Source: Enterococcus ratti | GTDB lineage: Bacteria > Bacillota > Bacilli > Lactobacillales > Enterococcaceae | NCBI RefSeq assembly: GCF_001886195.1 | Contig: NZ_JXLB01000011.1 | Coordinates: forward strand, 33,155 to 97,154 | Reading direction: 5' to 3' | DNA length: 64,000 nucleotides | Shown here: positions 35,826 through 44,913 of the stretch, one piece after another | Position numbering within the stretch: the first letter of the stretch is position 1 | Layout of the letters: each line of letters begins with the position of its first letter | Made by a program: the position numbers and the translations under genes | The notes under the pieces: model-generated | The model's input: the letters and a program-made list of their open reading frames with translations, nothing else | What the model was told of the DNA's origin: nothing | The model's database searches: none

Positions 35826-35900
35826 GAAACAGGATGTTTTTGTGTTTAACTATCATTACCATTAAAAATAAATGATTAAATTAGAAAGCGAAGTGAGAAT

Positions 35901-36620
35901 ATGGGACGTAAATGGGCAAATATCGTAGCTAAAAAAACAGCAAAAGATGCTAATAATAGCCGAGTTTATGCAAAATTTGGGATTGAAATCTATGCAGCAG
36001 CAAAATCAGGTGATCCAGATCCACATGCGAATCAAAAATTACGTTTCGTCATTGAACGCGCTAAAACTTATAACGTACCTAAACATATTATTGATCGTGC
36101 GATTGAAAAAGCTAAAGGAACAGGAGACGAAACATACTCTGAACTACGCTATGAAGGTTTTGGACCAAATGGTTCAATGGTCATTGTGGATACCCTAACA
36201 AACAATGTTAATCGAACAGCTGCTGATGTACGTGCGGCTTTTGGAAAAAATGGTGGAAATATGGGGGTTTCTGGAGCTGTTTCTTATATGTTCGATAACA
36301 CGGCGATTTTCGGTTTTGCTGGAGAAGATGCAGATGAAATTCTTGAATACTTAATGGAAAAAGATATTGACGTGCGTGACGTCATGCAAGAAGATGGTCA
36401 AATTATCGTTTATGGAGAAGTAGCTGATTTTCACAGTATCCAAGAAGCATTAAAAGAAAAAGGAATTACGGAATTTTCAATAGCCGAGATTCAAATGATC
36501 CCACAAAATGAAGTGACACTTTCATCAGAAGATCAAGAGACGTTTGAAAAAATGATTGATGCGTTAGAAGATTTAGAAGACGTTCAACATGTTTTCCATA
36601 ATGTCGCTTTAGAAGATTAA
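35901..36620 (+). CDS. YebC/PmpR family protein, YeeN type
   Basis: The 239-residue protein has the YeeN-type N-terminus [20 protein letters not shown] and the family core [20 protein letters not shown] and [14 protein letters not shown]. Relatives have been described as transcriptional regulators, and more recently as translation factors that relieve stalling at difficult sequences. It is a single-gene transcription unit with its own promoter and a terminator after it. Confidence 0.92.
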   Translation: MGRKWANIVAKKTAKDANNSRVYAKFGIEIYAAAKSGDPDPHANQKLRFVIERAKTYNVPKHIIDRAIEKAKGTGDETYSELRYEGFGPNGSMVIVDTLTNNVNRTAADVRAAFGKNGGNMGVSGAVSYMFDNTAIFGFAGEDADEILEYLMEKDIDVRDVMQEDGQIIVYGEVADFHSIQEALKEKGITEFSIAEIQMIPQNEVTLSSEDQETFEKMIDALEDLEDVQHVFHNVALED

Positions 36621-36623
36621 TTG

Positions 36624-36674
36624 AAAAAAGCAAAAGCAGGAGTTGTCTAAGAAGCTTCTGTTTTTGCTTTTTTT
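36624..36674 (+). terminator. Terminator after the YeeN/YebC gene
   Basis: The A-rich arm AAAAAAGCAAAAGCAG pairs with CTGTTTTTGCTTTTTT, directly after the stop codon. Confidence 0.75.
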
Positions 36675-36951
36675 GTAGCAACAGTGCTTAAGTTCAAACA
36701 ATAAGTTGTCAATAATAAATTTGACTCGTTAACTTGTTGTGTGGCCGGTTTATTTTTGAAGAAGATTGCTTCTCGACTTTTAAAGAGGCGGGGGTGATTT
36801 TGCTTCAAATTCGCCAATTGTTCTGATATTCAAATTTCAGTTTTTCGTAGGATTTATTTTTTATTATTTTTCCACCTGTGTTATTATTGAAGTAGACGTA
36901 TTATTTGGAAAGAGTAATACATAGTCATGTGGGATGTAGGCGAGGGAAATT

Positions 36952-37590
36952 ATGGAAACAAAAATTAGTTTAGAACCTTTTGAACGAATCTTAAGCGGTT
37001 ACCAAAAGATTGAAGAATTAGCCGTAAATATCACCGACTGTTCAAAATTAGCTCAAAAATATGCACATTATGGTATAGAAGGTTATCGTTTAGGAAATTA
37101 TGTAGGGTCGGGTTACCTCAATCGCTATCTAGAATGTATGGTGGATCGGGCGCCTATGCTGATTTATAAGAGAAATTATTTGATTCCTCTGCTTTTTCGA
37201 CGTTCAGATTCAACATTTCGATTATTTGAAGAAAATTATCGAATGGAAGCTTTCTTTCGTTTATTAGAATGGAGCTTAAAACATCAACCAGCAAAAATTT
37301 TGATTGAAAAAAATGAAAAATATGATACAAAAAAAACGAAAGTGATTGATAGTGCTTATTTGGCTTTTCGTGTATCAGAAATTCTTGATAGTGGTGGGTA
37401 CCCAATCAGTAATTTTCAATCGGTGGAACAATTTATTGAATGGAATCGTATTTATCGTTTAATTGATAATGGAGGAATTGGTCGTCATAGTAAAGTTTTT
37501 GATCCTGAATATCCTGAAAACATCGAGGAACTTCGGATGATCGTTTCTTTAGTAAAATTAAAATATCCAGCTACTGAATCATTTGTTTAA
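36952..37590 (+). CDS. Unrecognised cytoplasmic protein (212 aa)
   Basis: I do not recognise this protein. It has 212 residues, with no signal peptide, no membrane segment and a balance of charged and aromatic residues. The first half is rich in Tyr and Arg (YQKIEELAVN, YAHYGIEGYRLGNY, RYLECMVDRAP). The middle has AFFRLLEWSLKHQPAKILIE, and the C-terminus has a short Gly-rich patch (IDNGGIGRHSKV). The ATG at 36952 has only a weak site (GAGGGAAA). It stands alone, convergent with helD, with a perfect 18-bp hairpin after it. Codon use looks like its neighbours, so recent transfer is not suggested. Confidence 0.7.
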   Translation: METKISLEPFERILSGYQKIEELAVNITDCSKLAQKYAHYGIEGYRLGNYVGSGYLNRYLECMVDRAPMLIYKRNYLIPLLFRRSDSTFRLFEENYRMEAFFRLLEWSLKHQPAKILIEKNEKYDTKKTKVIDSAYLAFRVSEILDSGGYPISNFQSVEQFIEWNRIYRLIDNGGIGRHSKVFDPEYPENIEELRMIVSLVKLKYPATESFV

Positions 37591-37596
37591 AAGGTT

Positions 37597-37641
37597 AGCT
37601 CAGATGGTAGAAAAAGATACAAGTTTTCTACCATCTGAGCT
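37597..37641. terminator. Perfect 18-bp hairpin between convergent genes
   Basis: The arms at 37597-37614 and 37624-37641 are exact reverse complements with a 9-nt loop. They start AGCTCAGATGG and end CCATCTGAGCT. It can serve the unknown gene and helD. Confidence 0.75.
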
Positions 37642-37649
37642 TAAGTGTT

Positions 37650-39929
37650 TTATAAGTCAATTTTCTTATAGAATGAAGAATCTAAAGAGTGCAGCAAGTG
37701 GCTGTCGTTTTCACAAGTAAGTAGAACTAATTTGTGCATGGCACGTGTACACATAGTATAAAGGATTAATTTATCTTGATCTGTAGAAAAATTGCCTGCT
37801 GTGATGTTCCACAAGAAAACTTGATCAAATTCTAATCCTTTTGCTAAAAAGGCAGGTAATAGAACAATTTGTTGTTTCATAAAATCTGTTTCATTTGTAA
37901 TCAATTGTGTACATTTTTTTAAGTGTTCGGGGAATTGGCTATATAATTTTTCACATTCTGCTTGTGTTTTTCCAATAATAGCTGTACGCCAATAGCGAGT
38001 TTTTTCTTGTGTTGTATCTAACGTCTTACTGAGCCATGTTAATTTACTTTTTAAGGAATTTCCTTTGACGATCAAAGGAAGTTCACCTTTTCGAGCAGTA
38101 GTTTTGACTGGATTTTTCTGTGAGAGAAAATAATTGGCAAAATCAGTGATTTCTTTAGTCGAACGATAACTAGTTGTAAGCTGGAAGTGGGTGACTTCTT
38201 GGTCTTTAAAGAGCCAATCTAAAGAATTAATAATTGTTTCATTGCCAAAGACGTTTTGATTTAAATCGCCGCAAAAAGTCAAATTTGCGTTTGGATAAAC
38301 GGCTTGTAAAAGAGCAACTTGTGCAGGAGAGAAGTCTTGCATTTCATCAACAAAAATATAACGCGCTTTTTGTTTAACGAAAACTGGATAAATTCGCCGC
38401 ATCAATAAGAAAAAGAAAACGGCGTCTTTTTGACGAAGTTCTCGTTGACGCAGGTTTTTTTTTATTAAAGACAAATGATTTTTCCAAAAGGATGAGCTAA
38501 TGTTATTTTCAGATAAAATCTTTGTTGGAACAGTTTGCAAAAAATGAAGGTATTGTTTTGTAAGATTAACAAATTGGTAGTTAAGAATTCCTTGATGGAT
38601 TTGACGGAATCTTTTTTTCACAATTTGTTTTGCTAGTTTTTTACGTAAAGATTGTTCTTTTTGTTCTGTGTATTCAAGATTAGGATTTGCTGCATATAAT
38701 TCTTGAAGCTGTTCTTCTACTTGTTCTTTGACCCAGTTTTGTCGTAGTTCGTCTTTTTGCAGTCCACCTAGTTTTTTTAATAATTTTGTTTGTAAAAGTG
38801 AGAGTCGTTGATGTAAAGGAAGTAATTTATTTGTTTCTTGGTACCATTTGCGAATGGATTCTTTTGATAAGACGATGTGTCCATTACTTTTCATTTCTTT
38901 AAATAAAGGACCAAAATCCGTAATCTTATCAATATAAGAATGAATGTGGTTGATCACTTGCAAACCACTTTTAAAAATGTGAATGGGGTCTTTTTCTCCA
39001 GATAAAAAACCAGTTTCTTGTTGTTGTTCTTCAAGTATAGTAAATTTGGGTAACAATTGTGCTAAGTAGCTTTTAAATGTTTGAGTAGGAACGCCGCTTT
39101 CTCCTAATGAAGGTAAAACTGTTGAAATATAATCAGAAAAAAGATGATTGGGTGAAAAGAGTAAGACGTTTTCAGCTTCTAGCCATTTTCGATTATGGTA
39201 AAGTAAAAAGGCTATACGCTGTAGCAAAGCAGAGGTTTTTCCGCTGCCGGCAATTCCTTCAATTAACATGACTTTGCTAGTTGTATCACGAATAATTGCA
39301 TTTTGAGCTTTTTGGATTGTAGATACAATATTTTTCATATGGGCACTTGAGGCATCATCTAAAATTTCTAATAAAAAATCGTCATTAATTACTTCAGAAG
39401 TGTCAACCATAGAAATGATTTTTCCATCGAGGATTTTAAACTGACGTTTTAATAAAAGGTCGACTGTTATTTTTTGTGTGTCTGTTTCATAAAAGGCCGA
39501 ACCAATTTCACCTTCGTAGTAAAGATTAGCAATGGGTGCACGCCAGTCAATAATAATAGTTTCTTCAGATAAATCTCTTAAAGAGGCGATTCCTAAATAA
39601 AGGGTTTCTTTTTCCATTTCTTCTTTAAAATCAATTCGTGCAAAATAAGGGTTATTCTTCATTACTGTTAATGTTTGCAGACGTTTTCGTTGGGAGTCAA
39701 GTGTGTGATATTTTAAGGATAGTTCTTGTTCATGTTGATGATATTCAACAACTGATTCATAAAAAGCCTCATTTGAACCACCTCTAATCTTATGATTAGC
39801 GGTGTCCTTAGTAGTTTTTTGCGTTGTTTGTGTGAGTTTTTTTTGTTTGGTAGCTAGCAGTTTTTGTTCTAGTTGGATCAAATGAATGGTTTCATCCACG
39901 TGTTGTTGTTCAAATTGTCTTTCGTTCAT
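37650..39929 (-). CDS. helD: RNA polymerase recycling motor HelD
   Basis: This superfamily 1 helicase-like ATPase frees stalled RNA polymerase from DNA. It has an N-terminal coiled coil (residues 1-80, Gln/Lys-rich), then a 1A domain with Walker A EGIAGSGKTSALLQ near residue 228. A long alpha-helical insertion (about 300-480) precedes FVDEMQDFSPAQVALL with the DExx-type box and TSYRSTKEI in the 2A domain. Length is 759 residues. I chose the ATG at 39929, where GGAAGGAG lies 11 bases upstream; a frame start at 39980 lies before that site. Confidence 0.88.
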   Translation of the reverse strand: MNERQFEQQHVDETIHLIQLEQKLLATKQKKLTQTTQKTTKDTANHKIRGGSNEAFYESVVEYHQHEQELSLKYHTLDSQRKRLQTLTVMKNNPYFARIDFKEEMEKETLYLGIASLRDLSEETIIIDWRAPIANLYYEGEIGSAFYETDTQKITVDLLLKRQFKILDGKIISMVDTSEVINDDFLLEILDDASSAHMKNIVSTIQKAQNAIIRDTTSKVMLIEGIAGSGKTSALLQRIAFLLYHNRKWLEAENVLLFSPNHLFSDYISTVLPSLGESGVPTQTFKSYLAQLLPKFTILEEQQQETGFLSGEKDPIHIFKSGLQVINHIHSYIDKITDFGPLFKEMKSNGHIVLSKESIRKWYQETNKLLPLHQRLSLLQTKLLKKLGGLQKDELRQNWVKEQVEEQLQELYAANPNLEYTEQKEQSLRKKLAKQIVKKRFRQIHQGILNYQFVNLTKQYLHFLQTVPTKILSENNISSSFWKNHLSLIKKNLRQRELRQKDAVFFFLLMRRIYPVFVKQKARYIFVDEMQDFSPAQVALLQAVYPNANLTFCGDLNQNVFGNETIINSLDWLFKDQEVTHFQLTTSYRSTKEITDFANYFLSQKNPVKTTARKGELPLIVKGNSLKSKLTWLSKTLDTTQEKTRYWRTAIIGKTQAECEKLYSQFPEHLKKCTQLITNETDFMKQQIVLLPAFLAKGLEFDQVFLWNITAGNFSTDQDKLILYTMCTRAMHKLVLLTCENDSHLLHSLDSSFYKKIDL

Positions 39930-40124
39930 TACGTGTCGTACTCCTTCCGCCATAAATAACGAATCAAAAGTATAGCACATATTGTGAAAAAAAGGTATTG
40001 TTGTTTATTCATGAATTTTTACAATCAAAGAACAGTGAGAGTGATAGTTGTTTTCATTTAAGTGCAAATATTTTTTATTTTTGTTATGGGAAGGTATGCT
40101 TATTTTATAGGGGAGTGAACAAAA

Positions 40125-41903
40125 ATGACACATTTTAAAAAATTTTTAATCACTATTATCATAGGAGCAACAGCATTAATCTGTGAGTTCATTTTTGACC
40201 AACCAATGTTTGCATTTATTATTATTGCAGCAACAGGAGGAACTTTAGCTGGCTTCATGTTTATTGAAATGGTTAAAACACTGCGCTCGGGTAAATATGG
40301 CGTAGATATTTTAGCGATTACTGCCATTATTGCCACATTGGCTGTTAAAGAATATTGGGCAAGTTTGATGATTTTAGTTATGTTAACAGGTGGAGATAGC
40401 TTGGAAGATTATGCGAATAAGAAAGCAAGCAAAGAATTGCAAAGCTTATTAGATAATACGCCTCGTATTGCACATAAATTAGAAAATAATCAACTTAAAG
40501 ATATTGCAGTTGAGGACGTTGAAATTAATGACTTGCTTATTGTAAAACCGGGAGAACTAATTCCAGTAGATGGAAAAGTGTTTAAAGGGGAGTCGCAATT
40601 TGATGAATCGTCTTTAACAGGAGAGGCGAAACTTATTTTGAAAAAACCCGGCGATGTAGTGATGTCTGGTTCGATAAACGGGGATACGTCCATTCAAATG
40701 CTTGTCGAAAAAAAAGCTGTTGATAGTCAGTATCAGTTAATTATTAAACTAGTAGAAGAATCAAAAGAAAAACCGGCTCATTTTGTTCGGTTGGCTGATC
40801 GTTATGCTGTTCCATTCACACTTATTGCTTACTTAATTGGTGGAATTTCTTGGTGGGTTACCAAAGACCCTTTACGTTTTGCAGAAGTTCTTGTTGTGGC
40901 TTCGCCTTGTCCGTTAATTTTGGCGGCACCGATTGCTCTAGTGGCGGGTATGAATCGTTCAAGTAAAAATGGAATTGTCATAAAAACAGGTACGGCTCTT
41001 GAAAAATTGGCGCGAACAAAAACGGTGGCTTTTGATAAGACTGGCACAATTACGAAGGGAGTTCTTGAAGTCGTACAAATTTGTCCGACAAAGCAACAAA
41101 CCGCGGAAACCTTATTGTGTTATGCTGCAAGTGCAGAACAAGAATCAAGTCATATTTTAGCTCGCTCGTTGTTAAATAAGGTTGACAAGGATAAATTGCT
41201 ACCGGTGAATGAATTAAAAGAAGTCACTGGGCAAGGAATACAAGCACAAGTAAATGGACATGTAGTGAAAGTAGGAAGAGCTTCTTTTATTGGCACTGAT
41301 GAGATTAAATCGTCAAAAACGGTGATTTATGTGGCTATTGATGGACAATTTTCAGGAACAATTTTGTTTTCTGATGCTCTTCGCTTAGAGGCAAAGGAAA
41401 CGATTCAACAGTTGAAAGAGACGGGAGTTACTGACTTAATGATGATTACAGGAGATGGTCCAGCAATTGCTGAATCAATCGCCAATGAGGTGGGATTAAC
41501 TTCTGTTCACGCTCGCTGTTTACCGCAAGATAAGCTTAGTATTCTTGAACGTATTCCTCAAAAGGCTCGTCCGGTTACAATGGTAGGAGATGGCGTCAAT
41601 GATGCACCTGCTCTTGCTATTGCAGATGTTGGTATTGCAATGGGAGCTCATGGGTCAACTGCTGCTAGTGAAAGTGCAGATGCCGTGGTGTTGAAAGATG
41701 ATTTGACAAAAGTTGCTGATGCAGTAGCTATTTCAAAAGATACAATGAAAGTTGCAAAACAATCAGTTTTAATTGGTATTTTTATTTGTATATTTTTAAT
41801 GTTAATTGCAAGTACTGGTGTGATTCCTGCTTTATTTGGAGCGGTTCTTCAAGAAGTAGTTGATACGGTTTCAATTTTAAGTGCATTGCGAGCAAAAAGA
41901 TAA
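40125..41903 (+). CDS. P1B-type heavy-metal ATPase with SPC motif
   Basis: This metal-exporting P-type ATPase has 592 residues and no N-terminal metal-binding domain. The phosphorylated Asp is in FDKTGTITKG near residue 303. TGEAKL is the actuator (TGE) motif, VGDGVNDAPALAIADVGIAMG is the hinge, and SHILARSL is the P1B HP-like region. The transmembrane metal site reads VASPCPLI near residue 259, so the usual CPC Cys is replaced by Ser. An SPC site marks subgroup P1B-4, whose members export Co or Fe(II), and sometimes Zn. The metal cannot be fixed from sequence. GGGGAGTG precedes the ATG. Confidence 0.85.
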   Translation: MTHFKKFLITIIIGATALICEFIFDQPMFAFIIIAATGGTLAGFMFIEMVKTLRSGKYGVDILAITAIIATLAVKEYWASLMILVMLTGGDSLEDYANKKASKELQSLLDNTPRIAHKLENNQLKDIAVEDVEINDLLIVKPGELIPVDGKVFKGESQFDESSLTGEAKLILKKPGDVVMSGSINGDTSIQMLVEKKAVDSQYQLIIKLVEESKEKPAHFVRLADRYAVPFTLIAYLIGGISWWVTKDPLRFAEVLVVASPCPLILAAPIALVAGMNRSSKNGIVIKTGTALEKLARTKTVAFDKTGTITKGVLEVVQICPTKQQTAETLLCYAASAEQESSHILARSLLNKVDKDKLLPVNELKEVTGQGIQAQVNGHVVKVGRASFIGTDEIKSSKTVIYVAIDGQFSGTILFSDALRLEAKETIQQLKETGVTDLMMITGDGPAIAESIANEVGLTSVHARCLPQDKLSILERIPQKARPVTMVGDGVNDAPALAIADVGIAMGAHGSTAASESADAVVLKDDLTKVADAVAISKDTMKVAKQSVLIGIFICIFLMLIASTGVIPALFGAVLQEVVDTVSILSALRAKR

Positions 41904-41994
41904 GCAAACATTTGCCTCAAAAAGAAAATTTCTTGCTTCTTAATTCTTTTTGCGGTATGATCAAACGAATGAAAAGGTAAAAGGAGATAAAATT

Positions 41995-42174
41995 ATGCCA
42001 TTTGTACATGTAGAACTAATGGAAGGTCGAAGCCTTGAACAATTAGAAAATATGATGAAGGATATTACTGAAGCCGTTCATAAAAATACGCAAGCACCAA
42101 AGGAACATATCCATGTTATTATCAATGAAATGAAAAAAGGAACGTATGGGGTAAATGGTGAATGGAAAAAATAG
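41995..42174 (+). CDS. 4-oxalocrotonate tautomerase family protein
   Basis: The 59-residue tautomerase has the catalytic Pro right after Met ([16 protein letters not shown]), which becomes the N-terminal residue after Met removal. [19 protein letters not shown] follows, as in 2-hydroxymuconate tautomerase-like proteins of Gram-positives (YwhB group). The physiological substrate is unknown. The ATG at 41995 follows AAAAGGAG. Confidence 0.88.
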   Translation: MPFVHVELMEGRSLEQLENMMKDITEAVHKNTQAPKEHIHVIINEMKKGTYGVNGEWKK

Positions 42175-42186
42175 CTTTTTTCCTAC

Positions 42187-42215
42187 TTGATTTTTCTTAT
42201 TATTAGTGGTTAAAT
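42187..42215 (+). promoter_or_regulatory. Promoter of the thrS leader
   Basis: TTGATT (42187-42192) and TTAAAT (42210-42215) are 17 bp apart. The leader RNA would begin near 42222. Confidence 0.55.
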
Positions 42216-42221
42216 AAACAC

Positions 42222-42453
42222 ATAGTTGATTGATGAGAAAGACAGCTGAATTTGAGAGTCTTCGATAAGAGAGGAAAAGCGAGGCTGAAACTTTTCTAGA
42301 AGAAAACCAAAGGAGGACCACTTTTGAAACCTTTGTTGAAACGAAGGCGGTCGAACCGTTACAACGCTTAAGGAACGTTTTTGACGTTTGAAATTAGGTG
42401 GAACCACGAATTTTTCGTCCTAGTATCTCTTTGTGAGGTGCTAGGATTTTTTT
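42222..42453 (+). promoter_or_regulatory. T-box leader of thrS
   Basis: A conserved T-box AGGTGGAACCACG lies at 42396-42408. It is followed by a terminator hairpin with CCTAG and CTAGG arms and seven Ts (42418-42453). Uncharged tRNA-Thr pairing with the UGGA part would favour the antiterminator. An ACC triplet at 42317-42319 is a candidate Thr specifier, but I could not fold stem I with certainty. Confidence 0.85.
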
Positions 42454-42500
42454 ATTCATGTTCGCTCATTCAATCAAAAATCAAAAGGAGGAAATTCATT

Positions 42501-44435
42501 ATGATAAAAATTACTTTTCCAGATGGCGCAGTTAAAGAATTTGTGGCGGGGATTACAACTGCTGAGATCGCTGAAAGTATTTCAAAAAGTTTAGCTAAAA
42601 AAGCTTTGGCTGGTAAAGTGAATGGCCAGCTAATTGATTTAAATCGTGGGATTCAAGAAGATGCAACAATTGAGATTGTTACATCAGATCACGAGGAAGC
42701 ATTAGGGTTAGTGCGTCACTCTGCTGCACATCTAATGGCTCAAGCAATGAGGCGGTTGTATCCGACTATTCATTTTGGTGTAGGGCCTGCCATTGAATCA
42801 GGATTTTACTATGATACAGATAATGGAGAAAATCAAATTAGTGCAGAAGATTTGCCAGCAGTTGAAGCTGAAATGATGAAAATCGTTAAAGAAAATTTAC
42901 CGATTGAGCGACGAGTGCTTTCTAAAAAAGAAGCATTAGAGATTTTTGCAAGTGATCCTTATAAAGTAGAATTGATTCGTGAATTGCCAGAATCTGAAGT
43001 GATTACAGCTTACCAACAAGGAGAATTCATTGATTTATGTCGTGGACCACATGTTCCTTCTACTGGACGAATTCAAGTTTTTAAATTGCTATCAGTAGCA
43101 GGTGCTTATTGGCGTGGAAATTCGAATAATCAAATGATGCAACGTGTTTACGGTACAGCGTTTTTTGATAAAAAAGAGTTGAAAGAATTTATCTGTTTGC
43201 GTGAAGAAGCAAGGGAAAGAGATCATCGCAAGTTAGGAAAAGAACTTGAACTGTTTATGGTTTCACCACAAGTTGGTTCAGGGTTACCATTTTGGTTACC
43301 AAAAGGGGCAACAATTCGTCGAACAATTGAACGCTATATCGTTGACAAAGAAATTAGTTTAGGTTATCAACATGTTTATACGCCGATTATGGGAGATGTC
43401 GAATTGTATAAAACTTCCGGTCATTGGGATCATTATCAAGAAGATATGTTTCCGCCTATGGATATGGGAGACGGTGAAATGCTTGTTCTTCGTCCCATGA
43501 ACTGTCCACACCACATGATGGTTTATAAAAATGCTATCCGTTCTTACCGAGAATTACCTATTCGGATTGCTGAACTTGGCATGATGCACCGCTATGAAAA
43601 ATCGGGAGCTTTATCTGGCTTGCAGCGAGTTCGTGAAATGACATTAAATGATGGTCATACTTTTGTACGACCGGATCAAATAAAAGATGAATTTAAGCGT
43701 ACGCTTGAATTAATGGTGGCAGTATACGCTGACTTTAATATTACAGATTATCGTTTCCGTTTAAGTTATCGTGATCCTAATAACACAGATAAGTATTTCG
43801 ATGATGATGCAATGTGGGAAAAAGCGCAAGTGATGTTAAAAGCTGCGATGGATGAATTAAACCTTGATTACTTTGAAGCAGAAGGCGAGGCAGCATTTTA
43901 CGGTCCAAAACTAGATGTACAAGTCAAAACGGCTCTTGGAGCAGAAGAGACGTTGTCAACCATCCAATTAGACTTTTTGTTACCGGAACGTTTTGATCTA
44001 ACTTACGTTGGAGAAGATGGAGAAAACAACCACCGACCGGTTGTTATACATCGCGGAATTGTTTCAACGATGGAACGTTTTGTGGCTTACTTAACAGAAG
44101 TTTATAAAGGCGCTTTTCCAACTTGGTTAGCACCGGTTCAAGTAACGATTATTCCAGTTTCTGTGGATGCTCATAGCGACTATGCTTATGAAATCAAAGA
44201 ACGTTTGCAAATGAAAGGATTGCGTGTTGAAGTAGATGATCGCAATGAAAAAATGGGCTATAAAATTCGTGCTTCTCAAACACAAAAAATTCCTTACCAA
44301 TTAGTTGTTGGAGATAAAGAGGTAGCGGATGCTACTGTCAATATTCGTCGGTATGGTAGTAAAGAAACAACTATAGAAGATTTAAATATTTTTGTGGATG
44401 CTATTGTTTCAGAAGTACAAAATTATAGTCGCTAA
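42501..44435 (+). CDS. thrS: Threonyl-tRNA synthetase
   Basis: ThrRS has 644 residues. It has an N-terminal TGS domain ([17 protein letters not shown]), an editing domain with [16 protein letters not shown] and the Cys in [12 protein letters not shown], a class II catalytic core ([25 protein letters not shown]), and a C-terminal anticodon domain ([13 protein letters not shown]). The ATG at 42501 follows AAAAGGAGG; an in-frame TTG at 42381 would run through the T-box and is wrong. Expression is controlled by that T-box. Confidence 0.97.
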   Translation: MIKITFPDGAVKEFVAGITTAEIAESISKSLAKKALAGKVNGQLIDLNRGIQEDATIEIVTSDHEEALGLVRHSAAHLMAQAMRRLYPTIHFGVGPAIESGFYYDTDNGENQISAEDLPAVEAEMMKIVKENLPIERRVLSKKEALEIFASDPYKVELIRELPESEVITAYQQGEFIDLCRGPHVPSTGRIQVFKLLSVAGAYWRGNSNNQMMQRVYGTAFFDKKELKEFICLREEARERDHRKLGKELELFMVSPQVGSGLPFWLPKGATIRRTIERYIVDKEISLGYQHVYTPIMGDVELYKTSGHWDHYQEDMFPPMDMGDGEMLVLRPMNCPHHMMVYKNAIRSYRELPIRIAELGMMHRYEKSGALSGLQRVREMTLNDGHTFVRPDQIKDEFKRTLELMVAVYADFNITDYRFRLSYRDPNNTDKYFDDDAMWEKAQVMLKAAMDELNLDYFEAEGEAAFYGPKLDVQVKTALGAEETLSTIQLDFLLPERFDLTYVGEDGENNHRPVVIHRGIVSTMERFVAYLTEVYKGAFPTWLAPVQVTIIPVSVDAHSDYAYEIKERLQMKGLRVEVDDRNEKMGYKIRASQTQKIPYQLVVGDKEVADATVNIRRYGSKETTIEDLNIFVDAIVSEVQNYSR

Positions 44436-44483
44436 GGTTGATTTTTTACCAAAGAATCATTAGCCGAGAAATCTTTTAAAAAG

Positions 44484-44533
44484 AAAACTAGTCTAATTTT
44501 GATGTGTAAGATCAATTTCAGGCTAGTTTTTTC
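44484..44533 (+). terminator. thrS terminator
   Basis: Arms AAAACTAGTCT and AGGCTAGTTTT with an inner TTGAT/ATCAA pairing are followed by six Ts. Confidence 0.75.
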
Positions 44534-44737
44534 TTGTGTTTACCTAAATTATGAAGTGCAGTCTCTCTTTTATTTAACGGCAATAGTTGTCCCAACTAAA
44601 GTCATTAAGTGAGATAACTATATATCTAAATAAGTATGTATTGTTTTTATAAAGTTGTTTTTTTATTGAAATAAAAAAGGTTTTCCACAGGTAAAATAAC
44701 TATCGTTGTGTTTCACAATTTAAAAGGAGGAAAACAA

Positions 44738-44911
44738 ATAGAAAATTTTATTTTTCTTGCTTTAATGTTCTTCTTATTTGTGTCACAATTTAGTGATGTG
44801 AAACAAAAATTTATTTTGACATTAGTTAAAGATTTTCTTACTGATCCACGTTTTCTCTTTTTAAATTTAAGAAATTTAGGTAGAATAATGCTTAAGATGT
44901 TAACAAGATAG
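44738..44911 (+). CDS. Doubtful small membrane ORF with ATA where the start should be
   Basis: A perfect ribosome binding site AAAGGAGG (44722-44729) is followed after seven to eight bases not by ATG but by ATA. The frame is then open for 57 codons and ends three bases before the PBP start. The product would begin with a hydrophobic segment (FIFLALMFFLFVSQF) and end in a basic tail (LRNLGRIMLKMLTR). It could be a small membrane protein gene inactivated by ATG to ATA, a gene with a rare start codon, or a leader that couples translation to the PBP gene. A GTG at 44708 is in frame but sits before the binding site. I do not recognise the sequence. Confidence 0.35.
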   Translation: MENFIFLALMFFLFVSQFSDVKQKFILTLVKDFLTDPRFLFLNLRNLGRIMLKMLTR

Positions 44912-44913
44912 GA

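Noticed and set aside
37593..37620. GGTTAGCTCAGATGGTAGA resembles a tRNA D-arm
   Set aside because: The second half of the D-stem, the anticodon arm and the TPsiC arm are absent. The sequence is fully explained as one arm of a perfect terminator hairpin.
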